Positions 16,853-25,464 of a stretch of 64,000 bases of DNA are shown piece after piece. Within the stretch, counting starts at the first letter, position 1. The number at the start of each line of letters is the position of its first letter. A model generated the notes under the pieces. The model ran no database searches and had not been told where the DNA came from. It saw nothing but the letters and a program-made list of their open reading frames with translations. A program made the translations under genes and the position numbers. This stretch comes from Gracilimonas halophila (GTDB lineage: Bacteria > Bacteroidota > Rhodothermia > Balneolales > Balneolaceae): positions 1 to 64,000 of the forward strand of contig NZ_JBHULI010000002.1 of the NCBI RefSeq assembly GCF_042684365.1, read 5' to 3'.

Positions 16853-17575
16853 ATGCTGTGGAAGGTTTTGAGAAAAATATTGGGGAGAAACGCCGGAAAG
16901 TATTATTTCTATGTAATGAAACATCCATATAACCGACTTCAGGTTTTGACGCTCACTATCATTCCGATCGTGTATGTCCCCTTACTTATGAATGTTGAAT
17001 TTGAATTAGCCAGAACCATTCTAATTCCAACCATACTCGCCGGTATTCCTGTTGCCCTGCTGGCAATGGGTATGGCCAACATGTATGGATATGAGAACAG
17101 AGAGTTTTTACTTCACCTTCAGTTTCCCATTAACCTTGAAAAGCAACTTAAGGAACGTTTTTTAGGGGTAATCCTACTCCCATTGCTCGTGTTCTATCTG
17201 ATCACTGTTTTCGAATTGCTTGTGATACCTGAGATAGGTTCCCCACTTCAGATCTTTATCGCAAATACGTTCTTCTTTCTGATGTTCATGCTGCTGTTTG
17301 TATGGAGTTCTTACTTTCAGTATCAAAAAGCAACTTATTCTTCTTTCAGTTATAAGCACCCCATCATACCACAAAAAGTTACATTTGCCATATCATTCCT
17401 CATTTTTTCTATGGGATATTTGGTCTTTGTACCGTTGAATGGACTTGAGTGGTATCGCCTTACCATTATGAGTACGGTCATTGTCATTATGGCGATCTAT
17501 TTGTGGCAACACATGGATGTTTTGGTTAACCTTTTTAAAAACCGTGTATTAATGAGATTATGGAACGAGCTGTAG
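16853..17575 (+). CDS. Polytopic membrane protein, second component of the ABC exporter
   Basis: From the ATG at 16853 (preceded by GAAGAAGAAAG) the protein has 240 residues, a basic N-terminus (MLWKVLRKILGRNAGKYYFY) and about six membrane helices. An in-frame ATG at 16772 would overlap the previous gene by 59 bases and is less likely. The end overlaps the ATPase gene by 16 bases, which indicates translational coupling. It resembles the first membrane component in size and layout, suggesting a two-permease exporter. No substrate can be inferred. Confidence 0.68.
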   Translation: MLWKVLRKILGRNAGKYYFYVMKHPYNRLQVLTLTIIPIVYVPLLMNVEFELARTILIPTILAGIPVALLAMGMANMYGYENREFLLHLQFPINLEKQLKERFLGVILLPLLVFYLITVFELLVIPEIGSPLQIFIANTFFFLMFMLLFVWSSYFQYQKATYSSFSYKHPIIPQKVTFAISFLIFSMGYLVFVPLNGLEWYRLTIMSTVIVIMAIYLWQHMDVLVNLFKNRVLMRLWNEL

Positions 17576-18318
17576 AGATCAACAAACTTATAAAATGTTA
17601 TGAAGAAGAGCCTGTTCTCAAGGACCTGGAGCTTGATATTCCTAAAGGCACTATTTTTGGGCTGATAGGCCCCAACGGCGCAGGAAAGAGTACGCACATC
17701 GGTGTATTGACCGGATTACTAAGCTTTGAAGGAGGCGATATTAAGATCCATGGAATGGAGCTTAATACTGATAATGAGCTCAATATAAAACGGTTAACTG
17801 CATCCGTTTTGCAACCTCCGCTTTTATTTGAGCAATTCAGCAGCTTGGAATTCATTGAATATATCTGTGAAATATATGAAGTTGAAAAAGAAGGGCTTAT
17901 CGAGAAAGCCTATTCCCTCATGGATTATTTTGATATCAAGGATTTTGCCAAAATAAAAGTGAATAAGCTTTCATCAGGCAGCCGTAAAAAATTAGCTTTT
18001 GTAACAGCCGTTCTGCTTGAACCCAAGCTCCTTTTATTGGATGAGCCTTTTGAGTCGGTGGATGTAATTTCCATCGAACGCATGAAAAATGTGATCCGAC
18101 GTCTTAAGAACAAGGGTGTGACCATTATTGTAACCAGTCATATTCTTGAAGTTGTTGAGAACCTTTGTGATGATATCGCCATATTGCATAACGGTAAGAT
18201 CAAAGCTTACCTAGATTCCATCAGCCGAAAGGAACTTCAAAAAGATTCCAGCTTGCATGAGATCTTTGAAAAGTTTGTGGAAGTAGAGAAAAAAGACCAG
18301 ATCGTGGAATGGCTTTAG
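17560..18318 (+). CDS. ABC transporter ATP-binding protein
   Basis: The product has 252 residues. Walker A is GPNGAGKSTHIGVLTGLL (about 36-53), the signature region is NKLSSGSRKKLAFVTAVLLE (degenerate LSSGS rather than LSGGQ), Walker B is LLLLDEPFESVD, and the switch histidine is in TSHILEVVE. It energises the two membrane proteins encoded just upstream, with a 16-base overlap. ATPases of this CcmA-like type usually drive export. The variant signature is within the range seen for such exporters. Confidence 0.85.
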   Translation: MERAVEINKLIKCYEEEPVLKDLELDIPKGTIFGLIGPNGAGKSTHIGVLTGLLSFEGGDIKIHGMELNTDNELNIKRLTASVLQPPLLFEQFSSLEFIEYICEIYEVEKEGLIEKAYSLMDYFDIKDFAKIKVNKLSSGSRKKLAFVTAVLLEPKLLLLDEPFESVDVISIERMKNVIRRLKNKGVTIIVTSHILEVVENLCDDIAILHNGKIKAYLDSISRKELQKDSSLHEIFEKFVEVEKKDQIVEWL

Positions 18319-18411
18319 ATTAAAAATACTCTGATCATTTCGCCAATTCCTTCAAATATCGTATAATCCACCAGGTTAGTAGGTTGGTCAATAAAAAAAA
18401 GGGTGTATTAT

Positions 18412-19098
18412 ATGAAGACTACGGTCAGGTTTATTGTTTGGGTATTATTTTGTTCTACAATTGTAATGGCACAGGATCGTCCTGATCCTAACATGCCACA
18501 GGGTACTAATCTTGAAGTTCCTGAAGGTTGGGAGGTTCGTTTAGACCATGAAATGGAAGATGTGATAATAAGTTCAAACCCGGCGGAAGCGGATGTTTAT
18601 TTTGTAAATATGACTCCCGGCTGGCACATCACAACAGGGCCTGCCGGCATCTTCTATCATCCCTCAAACACAGCTTCCGGAAATTTCACCGTTACGTCTG
18701 AGCTACACTTTTTTGATCCAGGAGATCGAAACCGCGAAGGATATGGAATTTTTATTGGAGGCTCTGATCTTCAGGGTGAAAATCAATCCTACATTTATTT
18801 CTTGCTTCGGAATACCGGCGAATTTTTAGTGAAACAACGAATGGGTGAAGAAACTGAAGTGCTTCAAAACTGGACTCCAAGCAGTGCTATCATAAAATAT
18901 GAAAGTGGTGTTACTGAAAACTCTTCGGTTATGAATGTCTTAGAGGTGGCTGTTGTCGGTAATGCTATTTCGTTTTCTATAAATGATGAAGAGGTCGCAT
19001 CTGTAAATTCATCGGTACTGACAACAGATGGTATTTTTGGCTTGAGAGCAAATCATAGTGTAAACCTCCATATCTCTGATCTTAGTCTTAATAATTAA
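18412..19098 (+). CDS. Secreted protein with jelly-roll (LamG/DUF1080-like) fold
   Basis: From the ATG at 18412 the protein has 228 residues with a clear signal peptide (MKTTVRFIVWVLFCSTIVMAQ). The mature part is beta-rich with GWHITTGPAGIFYHPSNTAS, FTVTSELHFFDPGDRNREGYGIFIGG and DGIFGLRANHSVNLHI, the pattern of concanavalin-like domains such as DUF1080. These domains bind or cleave carbohydrates, but no catalytic pair can be named. It is followed closely (13 bases) by the MscS gene. Confidence 0.65.
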   Translation: MKTTVRFIVWVLFCSTIVMAQDRPDPNMPQGTNLEVPEGWEVRLDHEMEDVIISSNPAEADVYFVNMTPGWHITTGPAGIFYHPSNTASGNFTVTSELHFFDPGDRNREGYGIFIGGSDLQGENQSYIYFLLRNTGEFLVKQRMGEETEVLQNWTPSSAIIKYESGVTENSSVMNVLEVAVVGNAISFSINDEEVASVNSSVLTTDGIFGLRANHSVNLHISDLSLNN

Positions 19099-19111
19099 GA
19101 ACTGATTCTTC

Positions 19112-19960
19112 ATGCAAGATCTTTTCGAACTTCAACTGCAACGTTTAATAGAATCCGTTCCCCAGATTTTAGGCGCCGTTTTTACCATCGTTGTGTTGGT
19201 GTTTGCTGGGCAATTTGTTAGCAATGGTATCGAGAAAGTTTTAGGGAAGCGAAAAACAAAAGCAATAAAACAAACTCGACTCATCAAACGGTTGATTCGC
19301 TGGGGCTTCAGTCTTATTGGAATTGTGATCGCTTTAAACCTGCTTGGACTTAGCCAGGTTGCTGCTAGTTTTTTGGCTGCCGGAGGTGTTATGGCGGTCG
19401 TACTGGGATTTGCTTTTCGTGAAATTGGAGAAAATTTACTGGCGGGTTTGTTTCTCTCTTTTAGCCGGTCATTTGATGTGGGCGATATTATTGAAAGCAA
19501 TGGTATTCGTGGAAAAGTAAAGCGTATTGAGATTCGGGAGGTTCACATTCGAACTGCTGAAGGGTGTGACATCTTTATTCCAAGTGCCATCATATATAAA
19601 AACCCGTTACATAATTTCACTCGCGATGGACTTCGAAGAGGGCGTTTTACTATTGGAATCGATTACGGGGATGATCCTCAAAATGCTCGGGAATTATTAC
19701 TTTCTACCGTGCAGAACAACGAGAACACCTTAAAGCAACCTGCTCCAACCGTTCAAATTTCAGGGTTTAATCCCGGCTATATTGAACTTGAGGTGCTATT
19801 TTGGGTTAATACATTTAGTGAATCAGCTGATCTAATCGATGTCAGATCTCAGCTTATGAAAGCATGCCATCAAGCCCTTGCCGTTAATGGTTACACATTC
19901 AGTTCCAATGTAACCACGGCTATAGATATGCTGCCCGTAGATGTGAATGTGAACAGCTGA
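19112..19960 (+). CDS. mscS: Small-conductance mechanosensitive channel, MscS family
   Basis: The product has 282 residues, the length of E. coli MscS. Three N-terminal membrane segments are seen. The third is the pore helix with small-residue packing (AASFLAAGGVMAVVLGFAFR), followed by the conserved ENLLAGLFLSFSRSFDVGDII and a cytoplasmic beta/alpha domain (IPSAIIYKNPLHNFTRDG). The channel opens under membrane tension to release solutes during osmotic downshock. It lies just downstream of a secreted jelly-roll protein gene and is convergent with the GAF protein gene. Confidence 0.92.
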   Translation: MQDLFELQLQRLIESVPQILGAVFTIVVLVFAGQFVSNGIEKVLGKRKTKAIKQTRLIKRLIRWGFSLIGIVIALNLLGLSQVAASFLAAGGVMAVVLGFAFREIGENLLAGLFLSFSRSFDVGDIIESNGIRGKVKRIEIREVHIRTAEGCDIFIPSAIIYKNPLHNFTRDGLRRGRFTIGIDYGDDPQNARELLLSTVQNNENTLKQPAPTVQISGFNPGYIELEVLFWVNTFSESADLIDVRSQLMKACHQALAVNGYTFSSNVTTAIDMLPVDVNVNS

Positions 19961-19980
19961 TATTTATTCGAAGTTAAAAA

Positions 19981-20454
19981 TTAAAATTCATCCGTAAGCA
20001 TTTCGCAGATCTCTTCAAGCAATGCTTCCTGCTCTTTCGAAATAGAATTCTTAGTGTTAGAATCTATGTCTAACTGCCCCACAAACTTTTCTCCTTTCAT
20101 GATAGGTACCACGATTTCTGATTTAACATCTACACTGCAAGCCAGATAGTTATCTTCACTTTCCACATCCTGGGCAACAAAAGTTTCGTGACTCAAAGCA
20201 ACCTGACCACAAATTCCACTTCCGTATGGTATCCGTTTATGATTTGTAGGTGGGCCAACAAACGGACCAAGTACCAACTCCTCTTTACCTTCCTGGTCAG
20301 GTAAATAAAACCCTACCCAGCTAAATGTCGATATTTCGTCTGCAAGAAGTTCACAGATAGCAAACAGCTTTTCATCACGGGTCACATCCCGATCCAGAAT
20401 TTCTTCTGTTGCTTCAATTAATTGATCGTAAGAAGTCAGTTGGGCGGTGCTCAT
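19981..20454 (-). CDS. GAF-domain free methionine-(R)-sulfoxide reductase
   Basis: The product has 157 residues and is a single GAF domain. It keeps the fRMsr cysteines in GSGICGQVA and NYLACSVDVKSEIVVPI, and the stretch FVGQLDIDSNTKNSIS. The expected first cysteine after WVGFYL is not obvious. fRMsr reduces free methionine R-sulfoxide with thioredoxin-type recycling. Family and length match, so function is probable. Confidence 0.78.
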   Translation of the reverse strand: MSTAQLTSYDQLIEATEEILDRDVTRDEKLFAICELLADEISTFSWVGFYLPDQEGKEELVLGPFVGPPTNHKRIPYGSGICGQVALSHETFVAQDVESEDNYLACSVDVKSEIVVPIMKGEKFVGQLDIDSNTKNSISKEQEALLEEICEMLTDEF

Positions 20455-20577
20455 ATCGAAATAATTTTAAGATGAAAATCGAAAATAAAATATTATCTGT
20501 AAACTAAAAGTTAAGCTTTGTTCAGACTAAAAAACACTGTTAAAATTTGATCAAAAGGTCAGTATCTTATCACTACT

Positions 20578-21252
20578 ATGGAAGAATTCTTTAACGAAAT
20601 AATACCCTTTTCAACTGTCTTTATGAGCGCTCTTGCTTTGTTTGCCGCCAGCTTTTCTTCGTTATTTTCAGTAGTGAATCCATTTGCAGCCATGCCGGTT
20701 TATATTTCCCTTATGGAAGGGCATACCGATTCTGAGAAGTCAAGGACTGCCCGCAAGGCCAGCACCTATATGTTTTTTGTACTGATCACATTTTTACTCA
20801 TCGGTACATTTATTTTGAGCTTCTTTGGAATCAGCCTGCCCGGAATTCAAATTGCAGGTGGCTTGGTCATTGTCCGCAGTGGTTTTTCTATGTTAAGTCC
20901 ACAAAATGGTGGTAGAAAGCTGACAAAAAAGGATCAGGAAGCTGCCATGGAAAAAGAAGATGTTTCTTTTAGTCCGCTTGCAATGCCCTTGCTTTCAGGC
21001 CCCGGAAGTATTGCCGTAGTAATTGGATTTGGCTCTGAAGCTCAGGGTGTAACAGATTACATTGTGCATGGAGCTGCCGTTCTTGCAACAGCATTTCTAG
21101 CTTACCTGATACTCAGAGTGGCGCCTAAATTGGTAAAATACATTGGGTCTTCAGGAATGACTGTTATTACCCGTATGATGGGTTTCATTGTACTGGCCAT
21201 CGGTGTTCAGTTTATCATAAATGGCATCTCTAAGTTTTATGGCATTGGATAA
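20578..21252 (+). CDS. MarC/YhcE-family integral membrane protein
   Basis: The product has 224 residues with six membrane helices. Family motifs include FSVVNPFAAMPVYISL near the N-terminus and MPLLSGPGSIAVVIGF in the middle. MarC-family proteins were once proposed as antibiotic transporters but that is not supported, and their real role is unknown. The stop codon overlaps the ATG of the DinB-family gene by one base (TAATG), indicating coupled translation. Confidence 0.88.
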   Translation: MEEFFNEIIPFSTVFMSALALFAASFSSLFSVVNPFAAMPVYISLMEGHTDSEKSRTARKASTYMFFVLITFLLIGTFILSFFGISLPGIQIAGGLVIVRSGFSMLSPQNGGRKLTKKDQEAAMEKEDVSFSPLAMPLLSGPGSIAVVIGFGSEAQGVTDYIVHGAAVLATAFLAYLILRVAPKLVKYIGSSGMTVITRMMGFIVLAIGVQFIINGISKFYGIG

Positions 21253-21698
21253 TGGATTTAAAGAAACTATTGGATTATGATTCCTGGGCTAATTCCAGTG
21301 TTTTTAGATCATTAAACCAACTTCCTGAATCTGAGGAGCGTTCTGAGATCCTAAGACTGTTTGCCCATTTATTAACTGCACAATTGATTTGGGTAAACCG
21401 AATCAAAAAAGAGCCTCTTCCATCAGATATCTGGCCTTCCTTGTCGATACAGGAAATTGAAAAGCTTTTGCACCATAATCCATATAAGCTTAACGGGCTG
21501 ATCTCAAAAAAAGATGAGATCATTAACTACAAAAATTCAAAAGGTGAAGCCTTTACAAACTTTGTAGAGGAGATCTTGGTTCATCTTACTATTCATGGAC
21601 AGCATCACCGGGCTCAAATTGCTTCACTTTTAAGGCAAGCAGGACAAACACCACCCGCAACCGATTTTATCTTTTTTCTGCGAACATTAGACAATTAA
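21252..21698 (+). CDS. DinB-family four-helix protein
   Basis: The product has 148 residues. It shows the family metal triad: a histidine in LFAHLLTAQLIWVNRI (about residue 37) and the HGQHHRAQIASLLRQAG motif (about 117-133). DinB/YfiT proteins are metal-dependent four-helix bundles, some being thiol-dependent transferases; the substrate here is unknown. Its start overlaps the marC stop. Confidence 0.85.
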   Translation: MDLKKLLDYDSWANSSVFRSLNQLPESEERSEILRLFAHLLTAQLIWVNRIKKEPLPSDIWPSLSIQEIEKLLHHNPYKLNGLISKKDEIINYKNSKGEAFTNFVEEILVHLTIHGQHHRAQIASLLRQAGQTPPATDFIFFLRTLDN

Positions 21699-21748
21699 CC
21701 GTCCGATAGTTAGTTTCTACGCTTAAGATTCACAAAACGGACAAAACT

Positions 21749-23137
21749 CTGGCACTCCTCGAAGAATTTTTAGCAGCTTTTTCATCCTTTATGTGGGGAT
21801 ATCCACTGGTCATTCTATTGGTAGGAGGAGGGCTATGGTTTTTGATCTCCTCAGGATTTACCCCGTTCAAGTTTTTCTTTCATGCCATCGATCTGGTACG
21901 CGGGAAATATGACAACCCCGACGATCCCGGTGATATCAATCACTTTGAGGCGCTTTCAACGGCACTTGCTTCTACAGTGGGAATGGGTAACATAAGCGGT
22001 GTAGCCGTAGCCATTTTTATGGGCGGTCCCGGTGCCTTGTTCTGGATGTGGATGAGTGCAATTGTAGGAATGGCAACAAAATTCTTTACCTGTACACTAT
22101 CCATTATGTACCGCGGTGAAGACAGCGAAGGCAAGATCCAGGGAGGGCCGATGTACGTTATCCGCGAAGGCCTCAATAAAAAATGGATGCCCTTGGCATA
22201 TCTTTTTGCAATGGCAGGTTTGTTCGGCCCTTTACCGATCTTTCAAACTAATCAGCTGGTTCAAATTCTAAGAGATTTTATCTATATCCCAAATGGTTGG
22301 GTTGAGGCCGATGCTGCTTTTTCAGGAAATCTGATTACTGGAATTGCATTGGTCGGTTTGGTTTCACTTGTGATCTTTGGAGGAATTACCAAGATCGGGA
22401 AAGTAGCTTCCAAACTGGTTCCTTCAATGGTGGTTATCTATTTCGTTTCTGTTGTTTTCATTCTTGCTGTTCATATAGCTGATGTACCATATTACTTAGG
22501 ACTGATCGTAACAGATGCTTTCACCGGGAAAGCGGTTATGGGTGGAGCCGTTGGGCAGTTGATCATTATTGGAATTCAACGGGCCGCATTTTCGAATGAG
22601 GCAGGAATTGGAACCGAGTCATTGGCCCATGGTGCATCCAAAACTAAAGAACCCATCCGAGAAGGATTGGTAGCTATGATGGAACCTGCTATCGACACAC
22701 TTATCGTATGTACTATGACCGCCCTTGCTATTTTAGTTACCGGTGTGTGGCAAACCACCGAAGCGAATGGTGTCACTTTGACCCTCAACGCTTTCAATGA
22801 AGCTTTACCTACTTTCGGAACCTACTTGTTGATGATCTCTGTATTCACCTTTAGTGTGAGTTCCATGTTATCCTATTCGTACTACGGTTCCAAGTGCCTG
22901 GGCTTTCTGATAGGTGCTGATAAACAACACCTCTATAATTATTTTTATGTGTTCTCCATCATTTTTGGTGCCGTTGCTTCTTTGGATGCTGTGATCAATC
23001 TCATCGACGGAATGTTTGCACTGATGGCAGTGCCAACCATGATATCGGCCCTTCTCCTTTCACCCAAAGTGAGAGCCGCATCCAAGGATTATTTCAAAAG
23101 ATTAAGGGCCGGAGAGTTTACGGAATATAAAAAGTAG
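21749..23137 (+). CDS. Sodium:alanine symporter (AGCS family)
   Basis: The protein shows the AGCS signatures STVGMGNISGVAVAIFMGGP (about 85-104 from the upstream start), GGPMYVIREGL, and AAFSNEAGIGTESLAHGASK. It carries alanine or glycine into the cell with Na+. The first ATG is at 21791, but the codons before it read LALLEEFLAAFSSF, which matches the normal AGCS N-terminus. The frame is open back to a stop at 21707 without ATG, GTG or TTG. A CTG at 21749 (used here) or an ATT at 21728 would have to start it, unless an ATG was lost by mutation. Confidence 0.85.
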   Translation: MALLEEFLAAFSSFMWGYPLVILLVGGGLWFLISSGFTPFKFFFHAIDLVRGKYDNPDDPGDINHFEALSTALASTVGMGNISGVAVAIFMGGPGALFWMWMSAIVGMATKFFTCTLSIMYRGEDSEGKIQGGPMYVIREGLNKKWMPLAYLFAMAGLFGPLPIFQTNQLVQILRDFIYIPNGWVEADAAFSGNLITGIALVGLVSLVIFGGITKIGKVASKLVPSMVVIYFVSVVFILAVHIADVPYYLGLIVTDAFTGKAVMGGAVGQLIIIGIQRAAFSNEAGIGTESLAHGASKTKEPIREGLVAMMEPAIDTLIVCTMTALAILVTGVWQTTEANGVTLTLNAFNEALPTFGTYLLMISVFTFSVSSMLSYSYYGSKCLGFLIGADKQHLYNYFYVFSIIFGAVASLDAVINLIDGMFALMAVPTMISALLLSPKVRAASKDYFKRLRAGEFTEYKK

Positions 23138-23146
23138 CATAAGCCC

Positions 23147-23908
23147 TTAGTCTACCCTGCGGGCCCTTACTCCAAAATCTACATTGTCTTCGATCCACGA
23201 GATAAAACGATCTTGTTCCTCAATAGGTTGGTCGGGAATAAAGATCGTAGAGTCATTCCATGAAGTCATCACATTGGCATCTTGTGTCCATACTTTTACT
23301 CGCCTTCGCGGCACTTTCGTTTGCCAGTTTCTACCGGTAGTTGCATCCGTGTATAACAAACGTATGGTGATATTTCGGGATAATTTTTCGAGGGGTGAAA
23401 AATCAAGACTTCGAAAATCAGTCTCACCGTTTACTGTTACATCCGGAATACCATCACTTAACATAACTACTGAAACCGGCCGCAGTAGCAGGTTTTTATT
23501 CCTGATGGTAAGCGCGATCTGTTCAAAGAAAGCATTGAAGTCAGTAAACCGATTTTGTGTTTCCTTGGGAAATATCTCACGCAGCTTTTCTTCAATTTCT
23601 GCCGGACTCCTGTTCTCAAAAGTTTGGATAGGATAAAATGTTTTTGGTTCGTTATCATTTGATCCTCCGATCGAACTGACAAATAAAACGTTCGGCTTTT
23701 CCAGCTCTTCTATACCGTTTAAATGGGCATAGATATATTGAGAAAGAAATTCGATCGAATTGTCAAAATGACCACTGTTCTGGTATGACCCACTGATATC
23801 CACACCGACAAACATAGAGAGACGGGGATTCGGCTCATCAGAAGTGGTGCAATTTCCAAGAACAAGAATGGTGATCAATATTATTAATAATCGTTTTGGC
23901 TTCATCAT
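23147..23908 (-). CDS. VWA-like lipoprotein
   Basis: The product has 253 residues. The lipoprotein signal ends LVLGNC. The mature protein has VGVDISGSYQNSG, a MIDAS-type DxSxS metal site, and later VVMLSDGIPDVTVNG, as expected of a von Willebrand A-like fold. Such domains bind proteins through a metal ion. The gene lies 26 bases downstream of a polytopic membrane protein gene on the same strand, so the two probably work together at the envelope. It is convergent with the symporter gene. No functional assignment is known to me. Confidence 0.72.
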   Translation of the reverse strand: MMKPKRLLIILITILVLGNCTTSDEPNPRLSMFVGVDISGSYQNSGHFDNSIEFLSQYIYAHLNGIEELEKPNVLFVSSIGGSNDNEPKTFYPIQTFENRSPAEIEEKLREIFPKETQNRFTDFNAFFEQIALTIRNKNLLLRPVSVVMLSDGIPDVTVNGETDFRSLDFSPLEKLSRNITIRLLYTDATTGRNWQTKVPRRRVKVWTQDANVMTSWNDSTIFIPDQPIEEQDRFISWIEDNVDFGVRARRVD

Positions 23909-23934
23909 AGTAATGTCTTCTTTACTTTTAATCT

Positions 23935-25167
23935 TTATTCAGAAGCCAATTCGGGCTCTTCTGCTTTTATTGAATCGGAAACATTGAAACCGCCGGTATT
24001 TTTAAGGCTCTCCATATTTTTCAACGGTAACTCAAACATATGCTTACCGGCCACCAACAAAGTGCAGAAGTTTATAGCTGAAGCTACCAGTTGCAGCGGT
24101 GGTAACATAAAAGCCTCAATGAGTTCATCTCCTTTTTCCTGCACCCAGTCAATATCATTCTTAATACTCTCCATGTATTCATCGGTATCAAATATTTTGG
24201 CAGACAGTTTTTTAGACGCTGATGTGCCGGCTTTTTGCTTAGCACCTTCCAATCCTTTACCCTGGATAATAGACATGATCGTTGGGGTGCCGTAAGAAGC
24301 AAAAAGAAACCATGACAAACTTCTGATCCCAAACCATACAAAAGTTGAAATGGCTAAAATACCTATGATACCTATCTGAAAGTCTTCTGCATACATAGCA
24401 AACCAGGGAATTAATGCGTCAACAAACTCTCTGTACAAGAAGAGAACCTCTACCATAAGCACAATGATCTCAATGGCTGTAATACCAATGATCTGTGAAA
24501 TATCTTTTTCTTTAATAGCATCCACAAAAGTTGAAAGCACAGCATAACTTCCCAAAACGATGAAAAAGAGAAAGGTAAATAGTGCTACTCTCATTAGGCT
24601 CACATTGATCGACTCACCGGTAATATTTGATAGGGTATCCAATACCAAGGGGGTAGTTACATAAGTGAAAATGGTTGCCTCTATCAAAACCCAAAATATT
24701 GTTAGGAACACAGCAATGAGCGGAACCGAGGAACTTGTTACCTTTTTCCCTGCTGAACCCAATAGCCGAAATGGCATAAGTAAAATTGTTTGCAGAACAG
24801 CCATCACCCCCAGAACCAGCATTTTTATCAATCCCAACGCATATACTATAAGATAGAAAGCGAAATTTGCCAGCCCGGCCCAAAAATATGTGATCGATTT
24901 ACCCAGATCCCACCAGGTTGAAAAAACTGACAGGACATATTCTTTGCGATTATGCCTGAATATTACAGACAGAACGGTAGGAACAGTGACCCAGGCACCA
25001 AGTATGAAGGCTAAGACGGGCAGCAACAGGAATACTCGTTTCAGAGACATAGCCCACAAAGGATCGGCTGCAGCCCAAGCAAATGCCAAAAACTCTTCCT
25101 GAAAAAAAGTCGGGAACAGCAATATTGAAAAAGCTATCTGGGCTAAAGTATTTGTATCGTTATTCAT
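23935..25167 (-). CDS. Polytopic membrane protein of unknown function
   Basis: The product has 410 residues with about eight hydrophobic segments between residues 10 and 290. The C-terminal portion is mostly soluble (about 295-410) with helical charged sequence (SAKIFDTDEYMESIKNDIDW) and one more hydrophobic patch. I do not recognise the family. It heads a two-gene unit with the VWA-like lipoprotein. The 297-base gap upstream, to the divergent metalloprotease gene, shows no recognisable element beyond A+T-rich DNA. Confidence 0.65.
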   Translation of the reverse strand: MNNDTNTLAQIAFSILLFPTFFQEEFLAFAWAAADPLWAMSLKRVFLLLPVLAFILGAWVTVPTVLSVIFRHNRKEYVLSVFSTWWDLGKSITYFWAGLANFAFYLIVYALGLIKMLVLGVMAVLQTILLMPFRLLGSAGKKVTSSSVPLIAVFLTIFWVLIEATIFTYVTTPLVLDTLSNITGESINVSLMRVALFTFLFFIVLGSYAVLSTFVDAIKEKDISQIIGITAIEIIVLMVEVLFLYREFVDALIPWFAMYAEDFQIGIIGILAISTFVWFGIRSLSWFLFASYGTPTIMSIIQGKGLEGAKQKAGTSASKKLSAKIFDTDEYMESIKNDIDWVQEKGDELIEAFMLPPLQLVASAINFCTLLVAGKHMFELPLKNMESLKNTGGFNVSDSIKAEEPELASE

Positions 25168-25464
25168 AGATATTGGGTTTAGTTTTTAGCAAAAACTTTT
25201 TACCCCCAAACATCCAGCGTATCAGTACCATTAAGAAGTCCTGACCGGCTCTTTTGTTACATAATCTAATCTTTGTAAACCTCTTCTGAGCTTGTCATTA
25301 ACTTAGTTACTACTTGAAATTCATTTTGTTCCGATACTCTGTCGACAATGCTATATTCACGTTTATTATCCTTTTACCTGATTTATCGAAAAGATTGATT
25401 TTAAGATTTTCCTTATCTCATCAACTTTTGCATATTCAGTCAATAATTCATAATTCAATATTCT

